Source of the DNA: Ischnura elegans
Lineage: Eukaryota; Arthropoda; Insecta; Odonata; Coenagrionidae
Length of the DNA stretch: 64,000 bases
Direction: 5' to 3'
NCBI RefSeq assembly: GCF_921293095.1
Contig: NC_060249.1
Location: 83,339,907-83,403,906 of the forward strand
This document shows positions 43,965 through 54,395 of this stretch, one piece after another. A program made the position numbers and the translations under genes. Position 1 is the first letter of the stretch, and the number at the start of each line of letters is the position of its first letter. The notes below the pieces were generated by a model that was not told the origin of the DNA, searched no databases, and saw nothing but the letters and a program-made list of their open reading frames with translations.

Positions 43965-44985
43965 AAATTATAATTAGGCTTTCTATCACTGTTTGTCCGA
44001 GTAATTCAGAGAATTCTAACGAAAAAGGTACCAACCGTGCAACAAACAAACAAAAGTTGCCAGTAATTTAAACTTTCGATTGATAAAATAAATGATTCTT
44101 GTAATAAACTAGAGTAAATTGGATGACCATCGTCTCCTCAATGAATCCATCATTTGAGAGAGAAGACTCGAGAAGTCTCGAGACTCCTTGTATTAAAGCA
44201 ATGTACATAAGTAATGAGGCAGATAGCTCATTGAATATGAATGAGCATTTTTGGAATACAACGCATATAAGAGTAAAATAATGAGCCAACAAGGATATTA
44301 TAAGTATGTATGTCCTAATCTCCTTTAGCGAGAATAAATTAATTTTAGACTTGGTAACAGAAAATTACGTGCCCAATTGCGTTATAACTATGCTTTTCTT
44401 TCAGGAGATAACCATAAGTCAATACTTACGCAAAGAGTTGTGAAATCAAAGACAAAAACGAAAAAATTAAAACTCCGATATTACATCTTTGTCGCTTTTA
44501 GACTTCTCTTTATTCACTTACGTAAATCTTAACTTCTCATTTAACTTAGTAGTTAGTCACCACGCCACCAAATCGACGAGTTCACTTTCACGTATTCTGA
44601 GGCCGACTTAATTTTTAAAAGTAATCCCAAAAGATTACTGCTCCTCTATCTAAAAATCACAAAAGACCCCATTTAGATTTATTGCTTCATCACTGAGTAA
44701 AAAGGTTTAAACGAAAAAAGGGGATTAGCCAATTCAATTAATGGCTTAAAATCATCGCAGGGCAAGTATAAAATTTATGGCTTTCCGCAACTTGTAGTGA
44801 GCGACTCAGAAAGTAGACATGGTACTGGCGGGGGTCATAATTAGATATCCATGCAGAGAATAGAGTCGGAGTCGATCGGTGACCGACTCAGCCGCACCCA
44901 AATGTTTCTCGAATAGCATGCGGCGGCTTCCCTAAAGTATTCCATGGCGTCTGCACTGCACTTGCTGTAAACCAATGGCTATCTT
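43965..44985. other. Unassigned DNA
   Basis: AT-rich until about 44820, then a CpG-richer 130-bp patch (GTCGATCGGTGACCGACTC near 44870) with no recognised identity. Confidence 0.35.
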
Positions 44986-44999
44986 GAAATTTATCGTAG

Positions 45000-46104
45000 A
45001 AATACGTTCAAAAAATTCAGAGTTGCCAAAGGATAATGATATAAGACCCAGATGGTGGCTATGAAAGATAATGTAAAATTAACAGAGCAAATTAACCTGA
45101 TCAGGGGGTAAGGCAGGGCAGGTGAGTTTCTCCCACGCCATTTAATATATACATAGAGGAGATGGTCGGTAAAACCAAGAAAAGTGACAAAGGGATAGGG
45201 ATTGGAGGACGAGAGATAAAATGTATCAGATTTCCCGATGGCATGGAGATCCTTGCTGATGACAACCGGGCACTTCAAGGAATGATAAAAAGTTTAGAGG
45301 AAGGAATGAAAGGCCATGGAATGAAAATAAATGCTGTCAAAACGAAGCAAGAGAATGATGATGGAAATGTGAATGTTATGATCAATGAAGAAAAGATAGA
45401 TCCAGGTAGAAGGTACAGATATTTAGGAAGCGTGCTGACTGAAGACTGGAAGAGTGATACAGAGATCAAGACAGGAACAGTTATGGGAAAGGGAGCTTTT
45501 AATAAGGAGGATGTTATATAGTAGCATGGTCCTAGAGCTGAGGAAGAGAATGGTGAAATACTATGTGTGGAGTGTTGTATGGATGCGAAACGTGGACCTT
45601 GGGACATGGGCGCACCCAGCGGGGGGCAGGAGGGGCAGCTGCCCCTTCCCCCCCCAGAAGTTAAAGTAAATTTACTTCGAAACGAATTTTTTTAAATATT
45701 TTCTTTAAATCCCAGTGATATTGGTTTAAAGCATTTTTTTTTAATATAAATATTTTTCCGAGAAAACAATTTTTTAAACTAATAAAGCACAGTTATTATT
45801 TTCTTGAAATTTTGGTTTCATTACATTTTCTTTGTTACAACTTGAACTACCACGGCTTGCCCCCCTCTAGTTTTGATCCTGGGTACGCACTTGCCTTGGA
45901 ATGAAGAGATTGGGATAGGATCAACGCTTTTGAGATGTGGGTGTGGAGAAGGCTGGAGAGAGTGAAGTGAGTAGATAAAGTGAGGAATGAGGAGATGCTG
46001 GATAGAGTTAGGGAGTTAGTTAATATTACTGAGCACTACACAAAAGAGAAAGGGGAATTTTATCGGGCATATTTCGTGAGTATTTTAAATACAGCCGTCG
46101 AGGG
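45000..46104 (+). mobile_element. LINE (family B) reverse transcriptase relic, split copy
   Basis: An open frame at 45162-45521 covers the second half of a non-LTR reverse transcriptase: NIYIEEMVG-like residues, IRFPDGMEILADDN in place of the catalytic FADD motif, then LEEGMKGHGMKINAVKTKQ, RRYRYLGSVLTEDWKSDTEI and AMGK..FNK-like residues. A frameshift leads to LRKRMVKYYVWSVV at about 45540. A hAT MITE interrupts at 45605, and the relic continues at 45894 with FEMWVWRRLERVK-type residues to 46097, ending in the C2 insertion. The altered catalytic box and frameshifts show a dead copy. Confidence 0.75.
45605..45893 (+). mobile_element. hAT MITE family D, copy 2, inside a LINE
   Basis: Starts CATGGGCGCACCCAGCGGGG and ends CTGGGTACGCACTTG. 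Flanks CCTTGGGA (45597-45604) and CCTTGGAA (45894-45901) differ by one base. It splits the LINE reading between ...ETWTLG-like and EEI-like residues, which fixes the boundaries. Confidence 0.85.
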
Positions 46105-46716
46105 CAATGGCGCAGGGGGGTTTTGGGGGATAAACCCTCCCCCAGAGCTAAGATAAATTTGAAGTTTAATCCATTTTACTTAATTGGATTGATATTACAA
46201 ACAGAAAAGTGTTAAGGATTAATAAAATATCCCTCAGAAAGCCGTAAAACTCACCATTTTGAACCGTTTATCTTAAAATTCCGCAATTTACTAATCTCGC
46301 ACCTACCGCTTATCCTGGTGGGTATTCCATACCCCCACACACCCCGGTATTAGTTGCACCTTAACCCTTTTAGTGCCAGCCTTTTTTACCTGGTATACGC
46401 GAAGAATGCCAGGGCTTTTTTGATGAATTTGCACGATTTTACTTACAGTTTTATAAAAATTCTAATATGAATGTGTTGAAGCTAATTTTTTTTATTTAAA
46501 CTTCTAATACTTACGTCATTGATTAAAAAGTTCACCTATGTTGTTATCTCTTCTGTACAACTTGGGAAAAAATTTTAATTTTTAAATTAATTTAAATACA
46601 ACCGGCCGATAGATCGGCCCGTGGCATTCTTCGCACATACCCCTCGGGCCGATAGATCGGCCGGCTTGCACTAAAAGGGTTAACCCCCCCAGCCTTAATT
46701 CCTAGCTGCGCCCCTG
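46105..46716 (-). mobile_element. hAT MITE family C, copy 2, with perfect TSD and nested piggyBac-type MITE
   Basis: Ends CAATGGCGCAGG and AGCTGCGCCCCTG, inverted relative to 37293. GTCGAGGG is duplicated at 46097-46104 and 46717-46724. Removing the insert rejoins the LINE words TACAGCC GTCGAGGG AACAG, which reads TAVEGTVEG, the pol TIVEGQ region. The element's interior is interrupted at a TTAA by 46365-46679. Confidence 0.9.
46365..46679. mobile_element. piggyBac-type MITE nested in a hAT MITE
   Basis: A 315-bp insert with termini CCCTTTTAGTGCCAGCC and GGCTTGCACTAAAAGGG (one mismatch), flanked by TTAA at 46361-46364 and 46680-46683, the piggyBac target site. The uninterrupted host at 37330 reads CACCTAAAT, close to a single TTAA site. 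Internally, GGCCGATAGATCGGCC occurs twice near the right end (about 46606 and 46656), and GCGAAGAATGCCA is inverted between the two subterminal parts. Such subterminal repeats could bind transposase. No coding frame. Confidence 0.88.
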
Positions 46717-46724
46717 GTCGAGGG

Positions 46725-47190
46725 AACAGTGGAAGGAGAAAAGGGACTTGACTTTTCGTTTAATTTAACCTGGCCCGGGTGAGGCCACATTCCGGTCCCC
46801 TCTTCCCCCGAGCCGGGGCTCTCTTATAGAATGTTCAATTCAATCGGCGCGCAGGCCGATAGAGATTCTCATGTTCTTGTGTTGATTTAGCCAAGTCTGG
46901 AGGCAGGTTATAACATAACACCCTCTTTCCCCGACACCAACGGGCAGAACTGGTGGCCTCCAGTAGAATATCCAACAGAGCATATAGCAATGAAATAAAT
47001 AAATAGTTAAACGAGTGTATAGGATAAATAAATATTAAAGAATAAGAGGAAGAAGAAGGTTGAAGATGACAGACGGAGTGAAGTTAAAAAGAAGGTATAG
47101 AGAAACCAAAGAGGAGGTATTGGATAGGAGGAGGTGGAGACAACTAAGATGTTTGAGACCTGCCAAGGAGCAGAAAACCAGTTGATGATG
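46725..47190 (+). mobile_element. LINE-associated tail and unassigned retroelement DNA
   Basis: The first 25 bases complete the family B LINE (EGTVEGEKG-like). What follows (ACCTGGCCCGGGTGAGGCC, CCGAGCCGGGGCTCTC) is CpG-rich and not found elsewhere in the window. From about 47040 the plus strand again reads like a LINE pol ending (DRRRWRQL near 47120). The relation of the pieces is unclear. Confidence 0.4.
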
Positions 47191-47489
47191 AATAATAAAA
47201 ACTCATGATTTGCTAAAAACGCCGGGTATTCTACAATCTTCATCCATTCCCCCCGATTGACTTCTGAGTTCGGCAGCAACTGAGCGTCGTTGTAAATATT
47301 GGATCATGAGGGTTGCCATTTCCAAATATCTACGTTAAAAAGAGGTAATATTAATGTTTTATTGATGATATAAAGGATAGCTTACCAGCACACAATTTTG
47401 TGTAAAAATATAAGGATACAAGTTAGGATCCACCGAAATTATTCTCCCTCGTTTGGAGGGAAACAGTCATAATAAATAATAAGGAAGCA

Positions 47490-47690
47490 AGACTCATATG
47501 GAGCGCAGCGTTTTACAAGGCAGAAACGTGGCCTGAGTAAGGACTGAAGGCTTTCTATGCGTGGATACGTAGGATAATGTAGAAAGTGAGATGTTAGTAG
47601 GTGGAAAATTATGTTGAAAGTTACGACATGATCGGGCGAGAAAAAAATGTGGTAGAATAACAAGCTGGAAAGGTGGGGGATAAGAACTGG
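47490..47690 (+). mobile_element. LINE (family B-like) RT C-terminal fragment
   Basis: Broken plus-strand reading WSAAFYKAETWPE then LKAFYAWIRRIM resembles the VWSVALYGSETWT...LEAFEMWVWRRM block of the family B polymerase. Stops and substitutions are frequent. The long minus-strand frames across 47439-47857 are antisense readings. Confidence 0.45.
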
Positions 47691-47754
47691 ATTCGCGGAT
47701 AGAAGGATGAGTAAATGGGCCTCGTGCCGAGCCATAGTAAAGAAGAAGAGATAG

Positions 47755-47950
47755 ATGAATTAAAACATCTCGCAATTACGATAACTTCAAACCTTTCACG
47801 GGGAACACATATGAGAAATATTTGTGGTGGAGCCCTGAAGAATTCAAGATTCATCAAGCGTGTTGGGGGATGAATTTCGTAAAAAAAAGAGAAAGAGAGA
47901 TGCTATTACCAGCTTTTGGGGACCTGTTTCCCTGAACCCCTTTTCCAAAC
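47755..47950 (+). mobile_element. CR1-like LINE polymerase fragment
   Basis: Plus-strand reading LAITITSNLSRGTHMRNICG then GALKNSRFIKRVGG parallels GVAITSNQSWGTHKRNICGR at 37022-37215. A frameshift follows, with ERERCYY-like residues by 47905. It lacks the rest of the element. Confidence 0.65.
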
Positions 47951-48254
47951 AATCTAGCGGTATATTGGCATATGTACGACTACTCTAAAGCTGAGTGAGT
48001 TACTTCCCTTAAGAATGATACTAACGCGCTTAAGCCAGTAGAATTAAAGTAAAACAAAATATGCGGAATACTGCCAAGTGTTTTTAATTAGTGACGTGAG
48101 TCTATTTCTCACAGTCAGATGAAAATATTTTAACTCAAGGGCCCATAGAAGAACTCGATTAGGTACCACTTGGGTACTCGAGAACATTTTGTCTCGCTTT
48201 CACCCTGAACCAGCGAAGGCCGGCAGCGAAGGGGAGACACTCGGTAGACACCCT

Positions 48255-49900
48255 CCATGAGCACACAACGCGTCCTCATTGAATGTTGCGAAGGTCAGGC
48301 CCCACGAAAAGACATTTGGAAGCTTCTGCGTGACTCATTTGAGCGCTGATTGGTCCAGAGGGGATGTTTCCTCCTCCCCTACAAGTGGTGGGGCCACAGG
48401 AGTTCTGTGCTTTATGCCTCCCCCTTTTTATAATAAAAGGGCCAGAAGGTCCTCCGAAGAGATTCAGAGTGGACCAAGAGCCTGAGCAGGATTGGAAGAA
48501 CGATACGTATGGTGTCTCCTGTGTCAGGATAAAGTTACCACCGCTCTCCCCATGTGTTTTCCGGGAACTCACGTGTTTCTGCCAACGTTTTCTCAGTGCA
48601 TCAGTGTGATTACTCACTGTTCACGCCATTGATTTCAACTTTCACGAGGTATGTATGCATTCAAAAGCAGAGGGTGAAAGGCGGTGCCATTCCTATGGTA
48701 TTCATAAGTTATGCATACATTATGTTCTGAAGATTTCTGGGTCAGTTGATGAGAACAGTCTTCGTATGTCATTGCTAGGGTTCGATGGTTTTCAATGGTG
48801 ATTTCTCATATCACCATTGAAGTTTCCTTGGTCTTTTCGTTGAAGTTTCCAATCCAAGGTTGCCAAACACTTTTCATGGTTTTTCGCCATAATGTCTCCT
48901 TCTAAGAGGCTTTTATAAATTGAATTATGGAGGCTGTGAATCTGTCGATCAATTAACAACTCCATGAATCAATGCGTAAAATTACCAAAGAAGTAAAAAT
49001 TTGATTCCGATAGGAAATCAACATAAAGATTGTTTTCACCTCTCCCTTTGTTTTCCTGGAGGTCATTAGGGAGATTTTGGGTGATTCCAAAAGCCTACGA
49101 GAAGGATAAGATGGATTAGGCGAGGTGTCTGCTGGGTAGCGTTTCAACCCCCTTTGCTATATTTTCCAGCAAGTTCTCTGTTTGCGTCATACATTTCTTT
49201 AGTTAGTGCATTGCATCAGTGACAAAAGTACCGTTAACGGAATACATTTAAACTTTGTTAAGGTATACATGCTGTTAATCTCAGACGGAAATATGTGGGA
49301 CTCATTTTTATATGCATCCGTTGTACACAAAAAGTTCTGAAATTCAACTATCCAATAATGAAAAAAATTATCTTTGTCAACGATTAAGATACTCTTTCAT
49401 CTTTGTTGCGGTATTGATATGCTGGTTCATTGATACAATCACCCCATGGGTCAATGAGTAGACCAATTTATCAAATTAAAAAATACCTAAAGAAGCTAAG
49501 TGTACACTCCGTAAATCCGAAAAAAATAACTTCGTTTACACCACAGAGATTCATAGTGGTTCCAATAGCCTTTGGAGTACAACAAGGACAAAGTGAGATT
49601 TCTGCTGAGTCAGGGTAGGGCTCCCAACACCGTCGTTTCTGGGATCTTCTGTGTTCGTACAATTGATTTCTCAGCGCCTCAGTGACATAAACATCAATCA
49701 CGGAATTCATTTGGACATAGGCAAGGTATGTATTCATTCAACCTTGGAAGGCAATATGCGGTGTCCATTTCTTTGGTAAGTACCTATACATGTTTGGTAC
49801 ATACAATAAGTTCTGAAGTTTTTTTTTTGATCAGTGAACGAAAGCAGTCTTTAAAATGCCGTTATTTGGGGACGATATTTATTTCATCAGCGGGGAATTT
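48255..49900. repeat. Three diverged tandem copies of a unique 450-600 bp unit
   Basis: Units at about 48255-48800, 48955-49400 and 49425-49900 share, in order, a CCAATAGCC/CCAAAAGCC block, GATTTCTGCTG, a TTCTCAGYGC-YCAGTG block, GGAATTCAT-type words, AAGGTATGTATTCAT (near 48646, 49262, 49725) and GTTCTGAA. Copies are well diverged. AAG|GTATGT resembles a splice donor in each copy, yet plus-strand frames before it are closed, and the open minus-strand frames (113 and 88 codons) show no known domain. Function unknown. Confidence 0.5.
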
Positions 49901-49904
49901 ATAA

Positions 49905-50975
49905 CTGAACAACAATTTAGAGCTTCGATCAAGGTCCGATAGAATCTTTAAAATAAGGGGACTTATACATATATAAATTCCTTTTTCCCCCGAATATTGA
50001 ACTTAAATAAAGACTTGATAGACACTTGCACTCAAATCTCCCATCGCGCACCTACATTTTTTGTATTCTCACCCAGGTTTTTGCTATAACAACTCACGTC
50101 TCATGCCTATTGAAGCGACTGGCAGTGAATTATATTGACTTGTATGAATTGTACTCATATATGGCGAGGAAATGTGCAGGAGAGAGGCGTATAGGAGATG
50201 TGGTAAGGGTGATTTTTTTAATTAATGATTGAGAATTCTCAACCAGACAGCCTTCTTGCCCCTCATTACCTGATGCCCCCTTCTCACTGTCGATAACACT
50301 CACTAATTGTTATCCATGATAATCTTAAAGATTCAGAGAGTAATTTTACAAATCATCGAAATAATAAAAGGAACTTTATTATTGTCATACATAAATTCGT
50401 TTTCGCCTCTTTCGATTTATTTGCCACAGATTCATAATTTGCGGTTTAGTTTGTTAAACGCATTTAACTTGGGTACGAAATGATAAGATTCAAATTCCAA
50501 AAGGGAAATAACTAAATTACCGTTCGCCTTGGGAAGTTACCGTTAACCCGATTCACCCTCCGTACCTCGATGAGTCTATTGACATCGCTCGTCGTTCCAC
50601 AGTAGTGCGCTGGATTAAAAAGACATTCGCTCTGCCTCCAGCAAAAGGTACTCCCCTCTTTTCTCTCCGAACGGCCGTATTTCGCATTCTTCGTGGGGTA
50701 TTACTTGCCCTAAAATATAATTATCATCTAAAATTTTCCAGGGTTTTCAAAGTAGACCTTTGTCATCATTTCAATATATCTCAAATTTCAAAAGACTTTT
50801 ATTATTAAAGCATTAAAGTATTCAGCCGATTAAGGTCGGTTTGCATGGAGTTTTTAAGAAGTATTCTGGCAGCATCACCTTTTTTATTGACTTCGAAGTT
50901 CAATTCTTAATAAAGCTTACTCCCATTCCACATATTAAAAAATCCTATTCTCCTCCTTCCTCCCCCTCGTTTACC
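49905..50975. other. Unassigned AT-rich DNA
   Basis: Frames of 67-68 codons only. No shared repeat. Confidence 0.4.
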
Positions 50976-51009
50976 TAACATTTTACCCTCTTAAAACTGT
51001 TTTCAGCAT

Positions 51010-51470
51010 CCCCTTCCCGCTAAGTACTCCCTCCATTCATACCTTCTGTCTCCTCCGACTCTCATTTAAAAGCTGCCTCTCCCCACCCACCATTTACAGC
51101 ACTTCGTCGTTCCTCCTCCTCTCCGTCAGCTTCACCTTCTCCTTTCTTCTCCACACCCACATCTCGAACACCTCCAGCTGGCGGAAGCCTAGGCTTCTGC
51201 CGTCCACCTTCCTAAGTGTTCATGTTAGACCGCAATGTAGAGCTCTACAATCAAGATCAGAATCTTTACTACATTTTCTTTAAACGCTTGCATAGTGATC
51301 CTCTCGTAAGTTTCTTCCTGATCATCAACGCCTCCTTTGCAAACGCAATTCTCTTCCTTATGTCCTATTGCTGTACCTTGGGTGCTATATGCAGAGCAAA
51401 TTTCAGCACCCCCTCCATCGAAGGTGACGCCTCGGTCCCCTTCGCGACTTTCGTTCAGAGTAGGCAAATG
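51010..51470 (-). mobile_element. LINE (family B-like) RT C-terminal fragment
   Basis: Minus strand reads RIAFAKEALMIRKKLTRGSL then CKRLKK, VVKILI-VELYI, and after a frameshift FEMWVWRRKEKVKLTERRRN. This is the RT-to-C-terminus block of a non-LTR element close to family B but clearly another lineage. Frameshifts near 51200-51230 show decay. Confidence 0.65.
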
Positions 51471-51689
51471 CCCTCGCCGGGTTTTCCTCCACCCTTCCTA
51501 AAAAATTCCAGGTATTTGGATTACAATTTTGGTTTAATTTTTAGGAAAAAATTAAAGCAGTAAAATATTGCCCGTTTTGCGCTCATGCGAAGGAATGTCA
51601 TATTTAAGCATCTCACCTTTATTAGCGTATTTTATTTGGTACAACGATAGGGTATATAATAGAATACATATGTACACGGAGAATATATA

Positions 51690-51962
51690 TGGGACCACTT
51701 TCATGGGGTCATTTTCGCCATAAGGGAAGGGTAGGGAGAGAAGGTGAGCATTAGCCTGTTCTTAGCGAAAGGCAACAAGGGGACCACGGGTTTACGTCCC
51801 ATCCGACGGACGGAGTAATGTACTGAAGGTGCCCTCCCCTAGGCACTCATGGTGGGAACGGGCAGCCCCAGAAAAATCTATGCCATTGCCGGGATTTCAA
51901 CCCGGTTCAATTGAGTGGGAAGCCAGCACTCTAGCTACCACATCAACCCGATTCGTGGGTGC
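51690..51962 (-). repeat. tRNA-derived SINE with conserved central domain
   Basis: On the minus strand a Pol III A-box (TGGTAGCTAGAGTGCTGG) and B-box (GGGTTGAAATCCC) head the element. A central domain follows (CGTCGGATGGGACGTAAACC, GTGGTCCCC, AAGAACAGGCTAATGC). The same central block occurs, more diverged, in the SINE at 58413. It is non-coding and would be mobilised by a LINE. Confidence 0.75.
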
Positions 51963-51964
51963 AG

Positions 51965-52900
51965 TAGTGTAGGAAGAGTAACGATTACTCTTGGAAAATA
52001 TATGGTACATTAAAAAAAGTTCCATTTTTGTAAATGTAACGACCTTAAGTAAAATGTACCCACCGAAAATGCATTGGCTACAATTAACTCAGTTCTTTTC
52101 ACTCAAGCTGTCCAACTTATTCTCTGTGGGAAGATTCCCTGCCATCGTACCAAATCCGCCAATAAAGGTGAGATGCATGGTAAATATGACGTATGGCATC
52201 CCTTCGCGTGAGCGGAAAAGGACAAATATTGTATACTGTTTTCATTTATTTCCGAAACATTGTGTCAAGCTAACATTTTATTTAAAAAACATTTCCATTT
52301 ACAAGTGACCTAAGGCAGATTTCTCTATGATGTCTCGATTTACTTTTTTATAGTTGGCAACCTTGAGTGAGAGTGTCATCAAACCTGAAGGGATCACTGA
52401 AGAGGACCGAACCGGGAGGAAAAAGACGCCCCGCAGCGCGTGATAACAATGAAGCCCACCACATCTCTGAAGGTGCGCTGCGGATTCCAGGGGTGTAGTG
52501 TTTGAGCCCACTGAGATTTTTCATGAGCAAGAAAACTAATTCTTATAAGGACTTTAATGTGTTCTGTAAAGCAATTAACAGCATATACGAATGGCTATAA
52601 ATGACAAGCATTAAACAATTCAATTTTATATTGTTTGAGAGTAGATTTTTTAAATGATTGAAAATGGAAACGTTATTTTTGTTACATTTTCGGATTCTTC
52701 GAATAATTCAACACGATTATATCAAAATGTCAAAATTAATCTTTCATAAAAAGCGAATTTTTTTCTCGCGACAAATTTTCAATGAACTTTGATGCAGAAA
52801 AATTTGTTGTCATGATTTTCTATCATTCTTGCAGCGCCTACAGTATATCAGATTTTGGGGCCCATTTTTGTACTAATATCCATATTAATAAAAATAGGAT
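51965..52900. other. Unassigned DNA
   Basis: A 105-codon plus-strand frame at 51991-52308 has no recognisable domain or start support. A CpG-richer patch lies at 52390-52500. No shared repeats. Confidence 0.35.
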
Positions 52901-52911
52901 ACTTTTTCAGT

Positions 52912-53165
52912 CAGTGGCGTAACTATGGGGGGGATGATGGGATAGATCTCCCCCCAAAACCTCAGAGAAATTTAAAAAAATAACCATTCTGCAGTTTTGA
53001 TATATAATAACTGAATCTGCTTAAAGTTACATTTTAAGTGCCAAAATTATTTAAGATGTATTTCCAGGCATGACATTTTTCAAAAAATTTTCCCGGACCC
53101 CCTGGGGGGAGTCGTCCCCTGGGGCCACCTCATCCCCCCAAAGCATATTCCTAGTTACGCCACTG
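52912..53165 (+). mobile_element. hAT MITE family A, copy 4
   Basis: Starts CAGTGGCGTAACTATGGGGG, ends CTAGTTACGCCACTG, the best preserved termini of the family. Flanks TTTTCAGT and GTTTCAAT match at 6 of 8. Confidence 0.82.
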
Positions 53166-53391
53166 GTTTCAATCGTAATAAAAGTGTTATACAAACGCAT
53201 TGTCATCTGGTTCTGAGTAATACCAAAATTTTTAGCTTGATAGCTAATCGGCAAAAGTTTAAAATTGAGTTGCAAGATTTTACCCGGACAAGATCACAAA
53301 AAAGGCAAAGCGAGTTTATAAAAACGTTGAAAAACTAAGTCTCTCATTATTTGCTGAATGAATCATTGCAATCTCTCCACTGAGTTTATTT

Positions 53392-53429
53392 GAGCACGTT
53401 TCGTTGTTGAAACAACATTCTCAAGTGCC
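53392..53429 (-). ncRNA. Hammerhead-like core motif, locus f
   Basis: Minus strand: CTTGAGAA, T, GTTGTT, loop TC, AACAAC, GAAACGTGCTC. Six perfect pairs in the stem and an intact GAAAC. The stem sequence is unlike loci b, c, e and h. One arm only. Confidence 0.45.
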
Positions 53430-53559
53430 AACAATGAACTATGTAATTGAAACACCCTATTGGCGGCTTGCTCGGTAACTCGTAGATTTGTATGAACTCT
53501 TTCCCAGAGTGGAAAAATGAAGACGTATCTAATGTGGACAAAGAGTACCCCCTTCGAAT

Positions 53560-53985
53560 CTTGGCTACTTCTTATCTATCTACATCTACATACTACCCTG
53601 CAAGCCACCTAAAATGCGTGTGGCAGGGGGTGTTAGGACGCCCGCCATTTATACATGAAAAGGAAATGCTCTAACGAAATCACAAATAGCATTTATTGAA
53701 GTCCTTTATTGTTCGGGGGAGAAACGAATTCCCGTATCTATCCGTTCGACAAAACATCTCTCTTAATTTATCGCTTCTGTCGGACCTGGAAATATAGTGG
53801 GGCTCTAATATTATGATCACCGTGTCGCTCTTAAAGATATCGATTCTCAATTGTTCAAGCAATCTAAGCCCAGCGCGCAGCCTCCAGCGGCTCCTAGCCT
53901 AATTCGCTTAAATCTGGGTAACGCACTCTGTACGCCCAAAGTAGTTTTTGACGAACCGCCCAGCCTTCGTGTAGGTACTCCGTAG
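53560..53985 (-). mobile_element. CR1-like LINE 3' end, copy 2 (best preserved)
   Basis: An intact minus-strand frame to 53680 encodes LRLLEQLRIDIFKSDT, then IILEPHYISRSDRSDKLREM, CRTDRYGNSFLPRTIKDFNK and a stop. It is followed by about 120 bp of 3' untranslated sequence ending in a TACATC/GATGTA-type tail (53575-53590). The element is 5'-truncated near 53985. It serves as reference for the copies at 4290 and 35335. Confidence 0.75.
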
Positions 53986-54108
53986 CAGTATAAGAGTAGT
54001 TTAGTTGCCTCATTTAGGGGGAGTTGCGGTCCGTAGTGTGTAGCGTAGTATGTATTTCATTTCCATTCAAGTTGTCAAAATTCGGTCCGATCGATGCGCA
54101 CGTAGTGG

Positions 54109-54387
54109 CATGGGCGTACCCAGAATGAATACTAGAGGGGGGCAAGTCGTGGTCGTTCAAATTGTAACACAGAAAAGTTAAAGGAAACCAAAATTTCAAG
54201 AAAATGTTAACAGCGCCTTATTCGTTTCGAAACTTATTTGCACGAAAAAAAGTTTTATTTTAATTACATAATATCACTTTCCTTGGATTTAAAGAAAATT
54301 TGTTCAAAACTTTCGTTTTGAACTAAATATACTTTTGCTTCTAGGGGGGCAGCTGTCCCCACCTGCCCCCCGCTGGGTACGCCCATT
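54109..54387 (-). mobile_element. hAT MITE family D, copy 3, with perfect 8-bp TSD
   Basis: TIRs CATGGGCGTACCCAG and CTGGGTACGCCCATT; CGTAGTGG duplicated at 54101-54108 and 54388-54395. Inverted relative to 17522. Non-coding. Confidence 0.9.
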
Positions 54388-54395
54388 CGTAGTGG

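Noticed and set aside
47439..47857. Minus-strand frames of 78-98 codons
   Set aside because: They run antisense to LINE fragments and have no domain of their own.
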